Source: an uncultured Oscillospiraceae bacterium
Lineage (GTDB): Bacteria; Bacillota; Clostridia; Oscillospirales; Oscillospiraceae
NCBI GenBank assembly: GCA_900758315.1
Contig: CAAERF010000548.1
Coordinates: 1-5,042, forward strand
DNA: 5,042 nucleotides
Direction of reading: 5' to 3'
Part shown: positions 1-5,042 of the stretch, piece after piece
Layout: every line of letters begins with the position of its first letter
Numbering within the stretch: the first letter of the stretch is position 1
The notes under the pieces: generated by a model
The model's input: only the letters and a program-made list of their open reading frames with translations
Databases searched by the model: none
Told to the model about the DNA's origin: nothing
Translations under genes and position numbers: made by a program

Positions 1-63
1 AATCCGGCAGGCGCCGTCCAGCAGGGAGAACTCCGTATGCACATGGAGATGAACAAATGACAT
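1..63 (-). CDS. dnaE: DNA polymerase III subunit alpha, N-terminal fragment (rest lies beyond the left edge)
   Basis: Only the first 21 codons are present, reading leftward from an ATG at 61-63 and running off the window in frame. The peptide begins MSFVHLHVHTEFSLLDGA, which is the first motif of the PHP domain that opens bacterial DnaE. His5 and His7 form the HxH metal-binding pair. DnaE is the catalytic alpha subunit of a replicative DNA polymerase; Firmicutes usually carry it alongside PolC. An AGAGGTG ribosome binding site at 72-78, 8 nt before the ATG, supports this start. The gene follows a terminator and has its own likely promoter, so it is probably transcribed separately from the whiA operon. 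The identification rests on the motif and on gene order, since dnaE follows whiA in many Clostridia. Another PHP-domain protein is possible, but the SLLDGA continuation is typical of DnaE. Confidence 0.88.
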   Translation of the reverse strand, partial: MSFVHLHVHTEFSLLDGACRI

Positions 64-103
64 GGACTCCACACCTCTTCGCAAGTAATATCTTCAACTA
101 GTT

Positions 104-112
104 AGTATAGCA
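104..112 (-). promoter_or_regulatory. Probable dnaE promoter, extended -10 element
   Basis: On the minus strand this reads TGCTATACT, an extended -10 (TGn plus a hexamer one base from TATAAT). It lies between the terminator at 146-182 and the dnaE start at 63. Transcription would begin near position 97, giving a leader of about 33 nt. No good TTGACA-like -35 sits at 17-18 nt spacing, which the extended -10 may offset. The same 11-base TGnTATACTAA pattern occurs before murB. Confidence 0.6.
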
Positions 113-145
113 TATCCGTCCCATATTACACCATCCCTTTTCGGC

Positions 146-182
146 AAAAAAAGACCCGCCGCCGGCAGGTTCCAGCGACGGG
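146..182 (-). terminator. Intrinsic terminator ending the murB-whiA operon
   Basis: On the minus strand CCCGTCGCTGG (172-182) pairs with CCGGCGGCGGG (155-165) to make an 11-bp stem with two G-U pairs and a 6-nt loop. TCTTTTTTT (146-154) follows directly. It begins 31 nt after the stop codon of the 77-residue gene, so it closes the five-gene operon and separates it from dnaE. Confidence 0.9.
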
Positions 183-213
183 ATGCACAGTTGCTCCCAA
201 TGATTTGATTTCT

Positions 214-447
214 TTACCGGCCAATCACGTGGCGTGCCCGTTCCTCGTCCTCCTTGCGGACGTAGAACCGGTACTCCAGATTCACCGACGGGTGGATCCC
301 CAGATGGCCGAACTGACCGCCGGCCTCCAGGTTCTTGGTTTTTAACACATAGTCGATGCCCGCGTCGGACAGGCGCTGACGAATTTCCATCTGCTTTTCC
401 AGGGATACCGTTACAAATAACTCTCTCCGGTTGAAGATGGTGATCAT
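214..447 (-). CDS. Uncharacterised 77-residue protein, translationally coupled to whiA (DUF2007-like pattern)
   Basis: I do not recognise a named gene. The protein has 77 residues, no signal peptide or membrane segment, and many charged residues. Its apparent order is a strand (residues 2-15), a helix (16-30), a strand with the pattern GIDYVLKTKN (30-39), a Gly/His-rich link (43-52, GGQFGHLGIH), a strand (57-64) and a C-terminal helix (65-75, EDEERARHVI). This resembles the small ferredoxin-like DUF2007 'signal transducing' family, in which a helix is followed by a 'gI.y.l' strand and a terminal 'V..ed...A..ii' segment; that resemblance is an inference. The ATG at 445-447 overlaps the whiA stop as ATGA, with AAAGGAG 8 nt upstream, so I prefer it to a GTG at 525 that would lie deep inside whiA. 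The gene occupies the slot of crh in Bacillus but lacks HPr-like motifs. It is last in the operon, before the terminator. Confidence 0.82.
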   Translation of the reverse strand: MITIFNRRELFVTVSLEKQMEIRQRLSDAGIDYVLKTKNLEAGGQFGHLGIHPSVNLEYRFYVRKEDEERARHVIGR

Positions 448-1349
448 TCCGCGTTCTCCTTTCCCAGTTCCAGCAGCTTGCGCAGCCGGTGATTCAGACA
501 GGATTTGGTCACCGGCGGACTGCACAGCTCTGCCAGCTGGGACAGTGACAGCTCCGGGTGCTCCAACCGCAGGGCAGCGGTCTCCTGGAGCTTGTCCGGC
601 AGCCGGGCCAGTTCCCCCCGCCGCTCCAGACGTCGGATGGCCTCGATCTGGCTCTGAGCCGCCTGAACCGCCTTGTCCACGTTGGCCACGTCACAGTTTA
701 AGCGCCGGTTCACCCCGTTCATCAGATTCTTCTCCACCTTGGCGTTCATCACCTCCATGGCCGCCACGGGCGCGCCGATGGTGGTGAGTACGTCGGCGAT
801 GATCTCGCTCTGCTTGAAGTAGGTGACGTAGTTGGATTTCCGGGTGGTCTCCTTGGCCCGCAGCGCCAGCTCGGGCAGCAGGGCCTGAAGCTCCCGGTGG
901 ACGTAGTAGTGGGTGGTGGCGATCTCCAGATGGTACCGCTTTTTCGGGTCGGTCACCGAGCCGCCGGAGAGAAACGCGCCCCGCAGAAAGGCCGCTTTGG
1001 TGGCCGGTTCCTCCAGCACCGCGTAGTTGATGTGCTGGAACACCGCCGTCTCCGCGCTGTAACCAAAGGTATCCAGCATCCGGGCGATTTTCTCCCGATC
1101 GGTACACAGAAAGGTCTGCTTTCCCCTGGTCTCCTCCGCCGGCGTCTGGTCAAAGGCCAGGCCAAAGGACCGGTGGAAGAGCTTGGGCAGACGCTGGGCA
1201 AACTCCAGGGACTGGGTGGTGATGCGCACCTCCCAGGGCGTGAACACGTTGCAGAACAGCAGCACCCCATAGGCCTCCGCCTGGGCGCACTCCAGATGGC
1301 TCATTTTTTCCCGGCAGAGTTCCGCCTTGGTCTCCGATGAAAAAGACAT
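444..1349 (-). CDS. whiA: DNA-binding protein WhiA
   Basis: This 301-residue protein is of normal length for WhiA. It opens with the family signature MSFSSETKAEL. The N-terminal half carries the degenerate LAGLIDADG homing-endonuclease-like fold; its core motif is FLRGAFLSGGSVTDP at residues 121-135. The conserved NRRLNCDVANVDKA stretch is at 214-227. A helix-turn-helix domain follows at about 250-295, with PELSLSQLAEL and the recognition segment PPVTKSCLNHRLRKL. WhiA is a cytoplasmic DNA-binding protein: in Streptomyces it activates sporulation division genes, and in Bacillus it affects cell division and chromosome segregation. The endonuclease fold has no known catalysis. The ATG at 1347-1349 has AAGGAG (1359-1364) 9 nt upstream. 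It lies 42 nt after yvcK and overlaps the next gene by 4 nt. The protein appears intact. Confidence 0.97.
   Translation of the reverse strand: MSFSSETKAELCREKMSHLECAQAEAYGVLLFCNVFTPWEVRITTQSLEFAQRLPKLFHRSFGLAFDQTPAEETRGKQTFLCTDREKIARMLDTFGYSAETAVFQHINYAVLEEPATKAAFLRGAFLSGGSVTDPKKRYHLEIATTHYYVHRELQALLPELALRAKETTRKSNYVTYFKQSEIIADVLTTIGAPVAAMEVMNAKVEKNLMNGVNRRLNCDVANVDKAVQAAQSQIEAIRRLERRGELARLPDKLQETAALRLEHPELSLSQLAELCSPPVTKSCLNHRLRKLLELGKENAE
456..462 (-). promoter_or_regulatory. Ribosome binding site inside the end of whiA, sets the start of the 77-residue gene
   Basis: AAAGGAG on the minus strand lies 8 nt before the ATG at 445-447 and is embedded in the last whiA codons. Its strength and spacing, with the ATGA overlap, indicate coupled translation. 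They argue against the longer frame that opens with GTG at 525. Confidence 0.8.
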
Positions 1350-1391
1350 GCTATCTCTCTCCTTGACGCCAGACTTGCTCCTGCGCGCCGC

Positions 1392-2429
1392 TTATTTCTC
1401 CCGGATGTAACGGATGCCACTGTCCGTCCAGGTGCGGACGCAGTGGGCCTCGATCAGGTCCATGATGGCCCGGGCCAGCTTCACCGGGTCATGCCGGGCC
1501 CGGCCCGTGCTGTCCTCGTCCGCCAGCGGACGGCAGGTCAGCTGGACGCCCAGCTTTTCAATCTCGTCCAGGTCGATCTGGATGGGCGCCGCATTTTCGG
1601 TCCGGTACCGCTCCACCACCTGGGAGGACAGCTCGGTGGAGTTGGCCAGACACAGGTCCACCAGTCCCCGCTGGGAATGGGCGAACAGGGCCTTCAGGTG
1701 GTCAGACAGGGTATATCCCTCGGTCTCACCCTCCTGGGTCATGATATTGGCGATGTAAATGCGCAGAGCGTGGGACTGGACGATGGCCTCCGCTATGCCG
1801 TCCACCAGCAGGTTGGGAATCACGCTGGTGTAGAGGCTCCCGGGGCCCAGCAGGATGATATCCGCCCGGTGGATGGCCTCCAGGGCCGCGTCCAGTGGCG
1901 CCGGGTGCTCCGGACACATGGAGACCCGAGTGATCCGGCAGTTCTGGGCCCGCTTAAAGGCGGAGATCTTGGACTCGCCCATCACCGAGGTGCCGTTTTC
2001 AAACTCCGCCACCACGTTGACATTCTCGTTGGTCACCGGCAGCACCTGTCCGGTGATGGCCAGAACCTCGCTCATCCGGGCCACTGCCTGGTCAAAGGAG
2101 GGTGAGATGCCGTTCAGCGCCGCCAGAAACAGGTTGCCAAAGCTCTGGCCCGCCAGACTGCCCTCCTGGAACCGGTAGTCCAGCAGGTCCTCCATGATGG
2201 GCTCCGCGTTGGCCATGGCCTGGAGACAGCTGCGGATATCGCCGGGTGGAGGCATCCCCAGGTCCTGGCGCAGCATACCGGACCCGCCGCCGTCGTCGGC
2301 CACTGTGACGATGGCGGTGAGATTGTCCGTATAGTATTTCAGGCCGCGGAGCATGGTGGACAGGCCCGTGCCGCCACCCAGCGCCGCCACCCGCGGGCCG
2401 CCGCCCACCGGAATTTTCGAATGACTCAT
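1392..2429 (-). CDS. yvcK: YvcK/GlmR family UDP-GlcNAc-binding regulator (gluconeogenesis factor)
   Basis: This 345-residue cytoplasmic protein belongs to the CofD/YvcK family. Visible motifs are the N-terminal nucleotide-binding loop ALGGGTGLSTMLRGLK (16-31), TVADDGGGSGMLR (42-54), PPPGDIRSCL (60-69), SFGNLFLAAL (96-105) and LLGPGSLYTSVIPNLLV (193-209). In Bacillus the homologue (YvcK, renamed GlmR) is needed for growth on gluconeogenic carbon sources, binds UDP-GlcNAc and stimulates the glucosamine-6-phosphate synthase GlmS; in mycobacteria the homologue CuvA is needed for wall synthesis. Its start is one base after the rapZ stop (TAAGATG), with a GGGAG 10 nt upstream inside rapZ, so translation is probably coupled. 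About 14 residues precede the GGGTGLS loop, slightly more than in many homologues, but no other ATG is closer. CofD itself, a lactyl transferase for F420, is less likely given the context and the YvcK-type motifs. Confidence 0.96.
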   Translation of the reverse strand: MSHSKIPVGGGPRVAALGGGTGLSTMLRGLKYYTDNLTAIVTVADDGGGSGMLRQDLGMPPPGDIRSCLQAMANAEPIMEDLLDYRFQEGSLAGQSFGNLFLAALNGISPSFDQAVARMSEVLAITGQVLPVTNENVNVVAEFENGTSVMGESKISAFKRAQNCRITRVSMCPEHPAPLDAALEAIHRADIILLGPGSLYTSVIPNLLVDGIAEAIVQSHALRIYIANIMTQEGETEGYTLSDHLKALFAHSQRGLVDLCLANSTELSSQVVERYRTENAAPIQIDLDEIEKLGVQLTCRPLADEDSTGRARHDPVKLARAIMDLIEAHCVRTWTDSGIRYIREK

Positions 2430-2430
2430 C

Positions 2431-3300
2431 TTACTTCCGCTCCCGGGTCATGTCTCGGTGGCTCTCGGTCACCGGATAGCCAATGGCCTGAATCTGCTGG
2501 ACGATGGCGTGGGCCATGGCCACGGAACGGTGCTGTCCTCCGGTGCAGCCCACCGCGATGACCAGACTGCTCTTGCCCTCCTCCTCGTACAGAGGTAGCA
2601 GGAAGCGCAGCAGGTCCTCCAGCTTGCGCAAAAAGGTGGCCGTCTCCTCATACTGAAACAGGTAGTCCCGCACCGGCTCTTCCAGGCCGTTGTGCTGCCG
2701 CAGCTCCGCCTTGTAAAAGGGGTTGGGCAGGAACCGGACGTCCAGCACCAGATCCGCCTCCAGCGGCAGGCCGTACTTGTAGCCAAAAGACTGGACGCTG
2801 ACCTGAAGCTGCCGGCGGTCACCGTCCCCGAACATCTGCAGCAGTACGCTGCGCAGCTTGGCGTTGGTGCGGAAGGTGGTGCTGTTGATGATATAGTCCG
2901 CCCGCTCCCGCACCGGGATGAGCAGTTCCTTTTCCCGCTCCACCGCCTGGGACAGGGAGATCTCACCCACCGCCAGGGGATGGTTGCGGCGGGTCTCCTT
3001 GTAGCGCTGGATGATGGCCGGGGTGGACGCCTCCAGAAACAGCAGCTTGCAGTCGATCCCCATGGCCTTCATGTCGTCCAGCGCAGTGAAGAGGTCGTCA
3101 AAGTTCTTCCCGCCGCGGATATCGCTGACCATGGCCACCTTCTGATACCGGCTGTTGCCGCCGTCGAGACACAGCTCCGCGAACCGGGTCATCAGGGCCG
3201 CCGGCATATTGTCGATGGTGTAAAACCCGGCGTCCTCCAAAAATTCGCCCGCCTTGCTCTTCCCGGCGCCGGACAGGCCGGAAATAATAATCATTTGCAT
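2431..3300 (-). CDS. rapZ: RapZ/YvcJ family P-loop nucleotide-binding regulator
   Basis: With the ATG at 3298-3300 the protein has 289 residues, close to the family norm of about 285-295. The Walker A loop GLSGAGKS is at residues 8-15, followed by the typical DAGFYTIDNMP (23-33). Further motifs are VSDIRGG (58-64), LFLEAS (87-92), RRNHPL (104-109), SFGYKYGLP (171-179), DVRFLPNPFY (187-196) and the C-terminal phosphate-binding loop GCTGGQHRSV (251-260). In E. coli RapZ senses glucosamine-6-phosphate and presents the GlmZ small RNA to RNase E; Bacillus YvcJ hydrolyses nucleotides and affects competence. The RNA role is not established in clostridia. An in-frame GTG at 3307-3309 would add three residues but sits only 1 nt from the AGGAGG site, so I reject it. 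The gene lies 45 nt after murB and 1 nt before yvcK. Confidence 0.95.
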   Translation of the reverse strand: MQMIIISGLSGAGKSKAGEFLEDAGFYTIDNMPAALMTRFAELCLDGGNSRYQKVAMVSDIRGGKNFDDLFTALDDMKAMGIDCKLLFLEASTPAIIQRYKETRRNHPLAVGEISLSQAVEREKELLIPVRERADYIINSTTFRTNAKLRSVLLQMFGDGDRRQLQVSVQSFGYKYGLPLEADLVLDVRFLPNPFYKAELRQHNGLEEPVRDYLFQYEETATFLRKLEDLLRFLLPLYEEEGKSSLVIAVGCTGGQHRSVAMAHAIVQQIQAIGYPVTESHRDMTRERK

Positions 3301-3310
3301 GGTTGACACG

Positions 3311-3316
3311 CCTCCT
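3311..3316 (-). promoter_or_regulatory. Ribosome binding site of rapZ, decides the start codon
   Basis: The minus strand has a consensus AGGAGG here. It is 10 nt from the ATG at 3298-3300 but only 1 nt from the in-frame GTG at 3307-3309. A ribosome cannot use that GTG with this site, so the ATG at 3300 is the better start. Confidence 0.75.
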
Positions 3317-3345
3317 GGCCTTTTCTCTGTTTCACTTCGTCGCGT

Positions 3346-4260
3346 TTAAGGCATGCGTTTGACTTCCAGCTCCAGGGTCACCCCGGTCTTTTCCCGCACC
3401 ACCGCGCGGATTTGATCGGTCAGCGCCAGCACGTCAGCGCAGGTGGCGCCGCCCCGGTTGATGACGAACCCGGCGTGCTTCTCACTGACCTGGGCGCCGC
3501 CCACCGTCAGTCCCTTCAGACCGCACTGGTCGATCAGAGCTGCGGCAAACCCTCCGACGGGACGTTTAAAGGTGCTGCCGGCGCTGGGATACTCCAGCGG
3601 CTGCTTGCTCTTGCGCTTATAGGCCAGCTCTTCCATCCGCTTCTGGATCTCCGCCGGGTCGCCCGGCGTCAGCTGGAGCAGGCCGCCGGTGATAATCTCC
3701 CGTCCGCCGGAGAAACAGCTGGTGCGGTAGCCCAGGCGCTGTTCCTCACCCCGGCGCACGCCGGATTGACCGTCCAGCGTCAGATAGCGGGTCTCCACCA
3801 GCACATCCTTCATCTCTCCGCCGTAGGCGCCGGCGTTCATCATAATGCCGCCGCCCATGGTCCCGGGGATGCCCGAGGCAAACTCCAGGCCCGAGAGGCC
3901 GTGCTGGCAGGCAAAGGCCGCCGCCTGGGACATCAGCACTCCGGCGCCGCAGTCGATGACGCCGCCGGGCAGCAGCTCCAGACGTTGCAGTCCCTTGGAG
4001 GTCTTGATCACAAAGCAGTCCATGGGCTCGTCCTGACAGAGCAGGTTGGTGCCGTTACCCAGCACGCAGGGCACCACCCCGGCCTCCTCCGCCTTTTGCA
4101 GCACGGTGATCAGCTCCGCCTCCGAGCCAGGAACCGCCATCAGGCGGACCGGGCCGCCAATTTGAAAGGAGGTATGCCGACTCATGGGCTCCCACTCCAG
4201 CAGGGTCAGGTTCGGGCAGGCAAGCTGTAATTGCTGTTTCAGTTTCTCATAACGGTCCAT
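3346..4260 (-). CDS. murB: UDP-N-acetylenolpyruvoylglucosamine reductase (MurB)
   Basis: This 304-residue cytoplasmic flavoenzyme uses NADPH to reduce UDP-GlcNAc-enolpyruvate to UDP-N-acetylmuramate, the second committed step of peptidoglycan synthesis. The FAD-binding region shows TSFQIGGPVRLMAVP (30-44), VLGNGTNLL (66-74) and GLEFASGIPGTMGGGIMMNAGAYGGEM (split here as GLEFASGIPG at 124-133 and TMGGGIMMNAGAYGGEM at 134-150). Active-site candidates are Arg179 in LGYRTS, Ser229 in PSAGSTFKRP (the proton donor to the flavin-reduced intermediate) and Glu299 in LELEVK near the C-terminus. The short length and layout fit the type II MurB of Gram-positives rather than the longer E. coli type I. The ATG at 4258-4260 has GGAGG (4268-4272) 7 nt upstream. 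murB is the first gene of the operon, and no residue appears to be missing. Confidence 0.97.
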   Translation of the reverse strand: MDRYEKLKQQLQLACPNLTLLEWEPMSRHTSFQIGGPVRLMAVPGSEAELITVLQKAEEAGVVPCVLGNGTNLLCQDEPMDCFVIKTSKGLQRLELLPGGVIDCGAGVLMSQAAAFACQHGLSGLEFASGIPGTMGGGIMMNAGAYGGEMKDVLVETRYLTLDGQSGVRRGEEQRLGYRTSCFSGGREIITGGLLQLTPGDPAEIQKRMEELAYKRKSKQPLEYPSAGSTFKRPVGGFAAALIDQCGLKGLTVGGAQVSEKHAGFVINRGGATCADVLALTDQIRAVVREKTGVTLELEVKRMP

Positions 4261-4293
4261 GCTTCGGCCTCCATCACGTAGTCATACAGGATT

Positions 4294-4302
4294 AGTATAT
4301 CA
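4294..4302 (-). promoter_or_regulatory. Probable operon promoter upstream of murB, extended -10 element
   Basis: The minus strand reads TGATATACT, an extended -10 lying between the coaX terminator and murB. The predicted start is near 4287, about 27 nt before the murB ATG. No convincing -35 hexamer is visible at normal spacing. Its match with the dnaE element (TGnTATACTAA) strengthens both calls. Confidence 0.6.
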
Positions 4303-4335
4303 GATATTCCGGGAAAATAGAACCGCAATCAGGAG

Positions 4336-4370
4336 AAAAAAAGAAGGACGGGAAGTCCCCCCTTCCCGTC
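4336..4370 (-). terminator. Intrinsic terminator after coaX
   Basis: On the minus strand GACGGGAAG (4362-4370) pairs perfectly with CTTCCCGTC (4347-4355) around the 6-nt loop GGGGGA. CTTC and then seven T residues (4336-4342) follow. It starts 7 nt after the coaX stop codon, so it should separate coaX from the murB operon. The T run begins a few bases after the stem, so some read-through is possible. Confidence 0.88.
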
Positions 4371-4377
4371 GCTCTCT

Positions 4378-5042
4378 TTACCGGCCGTTCTTGTACTTGT
4401 CGTAGATGCTCACCAGGCCGTCCAGGATCAGGCCGCCGTCCACGACGTCAATCACGGAGGTATTCTCCGCCACCAGCCGGGCCAGACCGCCGGTGGCCAC
4501 CACCTTGGCCCGGTCGCCATTCTTCAGCTCCGCCTTGGTGTTGCGGACCAGATACTCAATGGAGCCGATGTACCCCAGCACGCCGCCGATCTGAATCTGG
4601 CTCACCGTATCCATTCCCATAAAGGTGGGCGGGACTGCCAGCTCGATCTGGGGCAGCTGAGCGGTGCGTTGGAACAGGGCGTTCACGGCAATCTGGACGC
4701 CGGCCAGAATACAGCCGCCCCGGTAACAGCCGCCCTCGTCGATGGCGTCCAGGGTAGTGGCCGTGCCGAAGTCCAGCACGATCAGCGGTGCGCCGTACTT
4801 CTCCACCGCGCCCATGCAGGCCACGGACCGGTCCGCGCCCAGGCCCGAGTAATCCACGCCCTCGGGATAGTTCAGGGTGGGGAACACGTGCTCGTTGACC
4901 ACAATGGGCACCCGGTCAAAGTACTTGATAATGGCATTGGTCAGCGCGTGCATGATGCCGGGCACCACGCTGCAGATGATCACATCTTCTACCTCACAGG
5001 GGTCCAGGCCGAACCGGTGGAAATAGGACCAGGCGTTGAGGC
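4378..5042 (-). CDS. coaX: Type III pantothenate kinase, 5' end missing (runs off the right edge)
   Basis: CoaX phosphorylates pantothenate with ATP, the first step of coenzyme A synthesis. The type III form is not inhibited by CoA and needs a monovalent cation. The 220 visible residues are the middle and C-terminus of an ASKHA-fold protein of about 255-260 residues; the N-terminal phosphate loop lies beyond the window. Counted from the first complete codon at the edge, the motifs are VIICSVVPG (20-28), GADR (68-71, Asp70 the likely catalytic base), VLDFGTATTLDAID (88-101), GGCILAGVQIAVNALFQRTA (108-127), LPQIEL (129-134) and VVATGGLA (180-187). The frame continues upstream past the GTG at 4981-4983 without a stop, and that codon encodes the Val of the VIICSVVPG strand, so it is not the start. 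Transcription ends at the hairpin just downstream. No change to an active-site motif is apparent. Confidence 0.94.
   Translation of the reverse strand, partial: LNAWSYFHRFGLDPCEVEDVIICSVVPGIMHALTNAIIKYFDRVPIVVNEHVFPTLNYPEGVDYSGLGADRSVACMGAVEKYGAPLIVLDFGTATTLDAIDEGGCYRGGCILAGVQIAVNALFQRTAQLPQIELAVPPTFMGMDTVSQIQIGGVLGYIGSIEYLVRNTKAELKNGDRAKVVATGGLARLVAENTSVIDVVDGGLILDGLVSIYDKYKNGR

Noticed and set aside
448..525. A 26-codon N-terminal extension of the 77-residue gene from a GTG inside whiA
   Set aside because: The region codes for the whiA C-terminus, and the ATG at 447 has a well-placed AAAGGAG site and an ATGA overlap. The extension is a frame-shifted reading of whiA.
121..600. Candidate plus-strand genes at 234-434 and 431-787
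   Set aside because: The translations are rich in P, R, S and G, as expected from antisense reading of GC-rich genes. The supporting minus-strand genes are clear.
714..1349. Intein or homing endonuclease suggested by the LAGLIDADG-like fold in whiA
   Set aside because: That fold is a standard part of WhiA. The gene has normal length, with no splice junction motifs or insertion.
1350..1391. Possible terminator or regulatory RNA between yvcK and whiA
   Set aside because: The 42 bases hold a whiA ribosome binding site but no stable hairpin with a T tract.
1443..2105. A 220-codon open frame on the plus strand opposite yvcK
   Set aside because: It is an antisense shadow for the same reason; it has no domain pattern, and the YvcK motifs cover the same bases.
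3301..3345. Possible promoter or attenuator between murB and rapZ
   Set aside because: Only short complementary runs are visible, with no T tract and no -10-like hexamer. It reads as an operon spacer.
3412..4230. A 272-codon open frame on the plus strand opposite murB
   Set aside because: It is the antisense shadow of a GC-rich gene. The product is a low-complexity mix of G, A, Q, H and L with no recognisable domain, and murB is unambiguous on the other strand.
1..5042. CRISPR array, tRNA or rRNA genes, insertion sequences, phage attachment sites
   Set aside because: I saw no spaced direct repeats, no terminal inverted repeats, no transposase motifs and no RNA gene signature on either strand.

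Overview
The window is a GC-rich stretch of bacterial core genome with every gene on the minus strand. Gene order from high to low coordinate is coaX (5' end cut off), murB, rapZ, yvcK (glmR), whiA, a 77-residue unnamed protein, and the first 21 codons of dnaE at the left edge. The rapZ-yvcK-whiA core is characteristic of Firmicutes, and murB upstream with dnaE downstream fits Clostridia. The high GC content and strong GC bias at third codon positions suggest an Oscillospiraceae-type gut clostridium (Flavonifractor/Pseudoflavonifractor-like). That placement is an inference from style and gene order, not a sequence match.

Layout by region. At 4378-5042 lies type III pantothenate kinase (coaX), running off the right edge and closed by a strong intrinsic terminator at 4336-4370. 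At 4261-4335 is a promoter region with an extended -10 element that starts a new transcription unit. From 4260 down to 214 is a tight five-gene operon: murB, rapZ, yvcK, whiA and the small gene. Gaps are 45 nt (murB-rapZ), 1 nt (rapZ-yvcK) and 42 nt (yvcK-whiA), and the last two genes share an ATGA stop/start overlap. An 11-bp hairpin with a T tract at 146-182 ends this unit. The dnaE gene then has its own extended -10 promoter at 104-112, a ribosome binding site at 72-78 and an ATG at 61-63. No non-coding stretch exceeds about 150 bases.

The operon joins cell-wall precursor synthesis to amino-sugar control. MurB makes UDP-N-acetylmuramate from the UDP-GlcNAc branch. YvcK/GlmR is a UDP-GlcNAc-binding regulator of carbon flow into the wall in Bacillus. 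RapZ-family proteins control glucosamine-6-phosphate synthesis in enterobacteria. WhiA is a DNA-binding protein tied to cell division and chromosome segregation. The small protein sits where Bacillus has the HPr-like crh gene but does not resemble HPr. I see no mobile element, CRISPR array, RNA gene or clear sign of horizontal transfer. This looks like an ordinary housekeeping region, and the small coupled gene is the least explained part.
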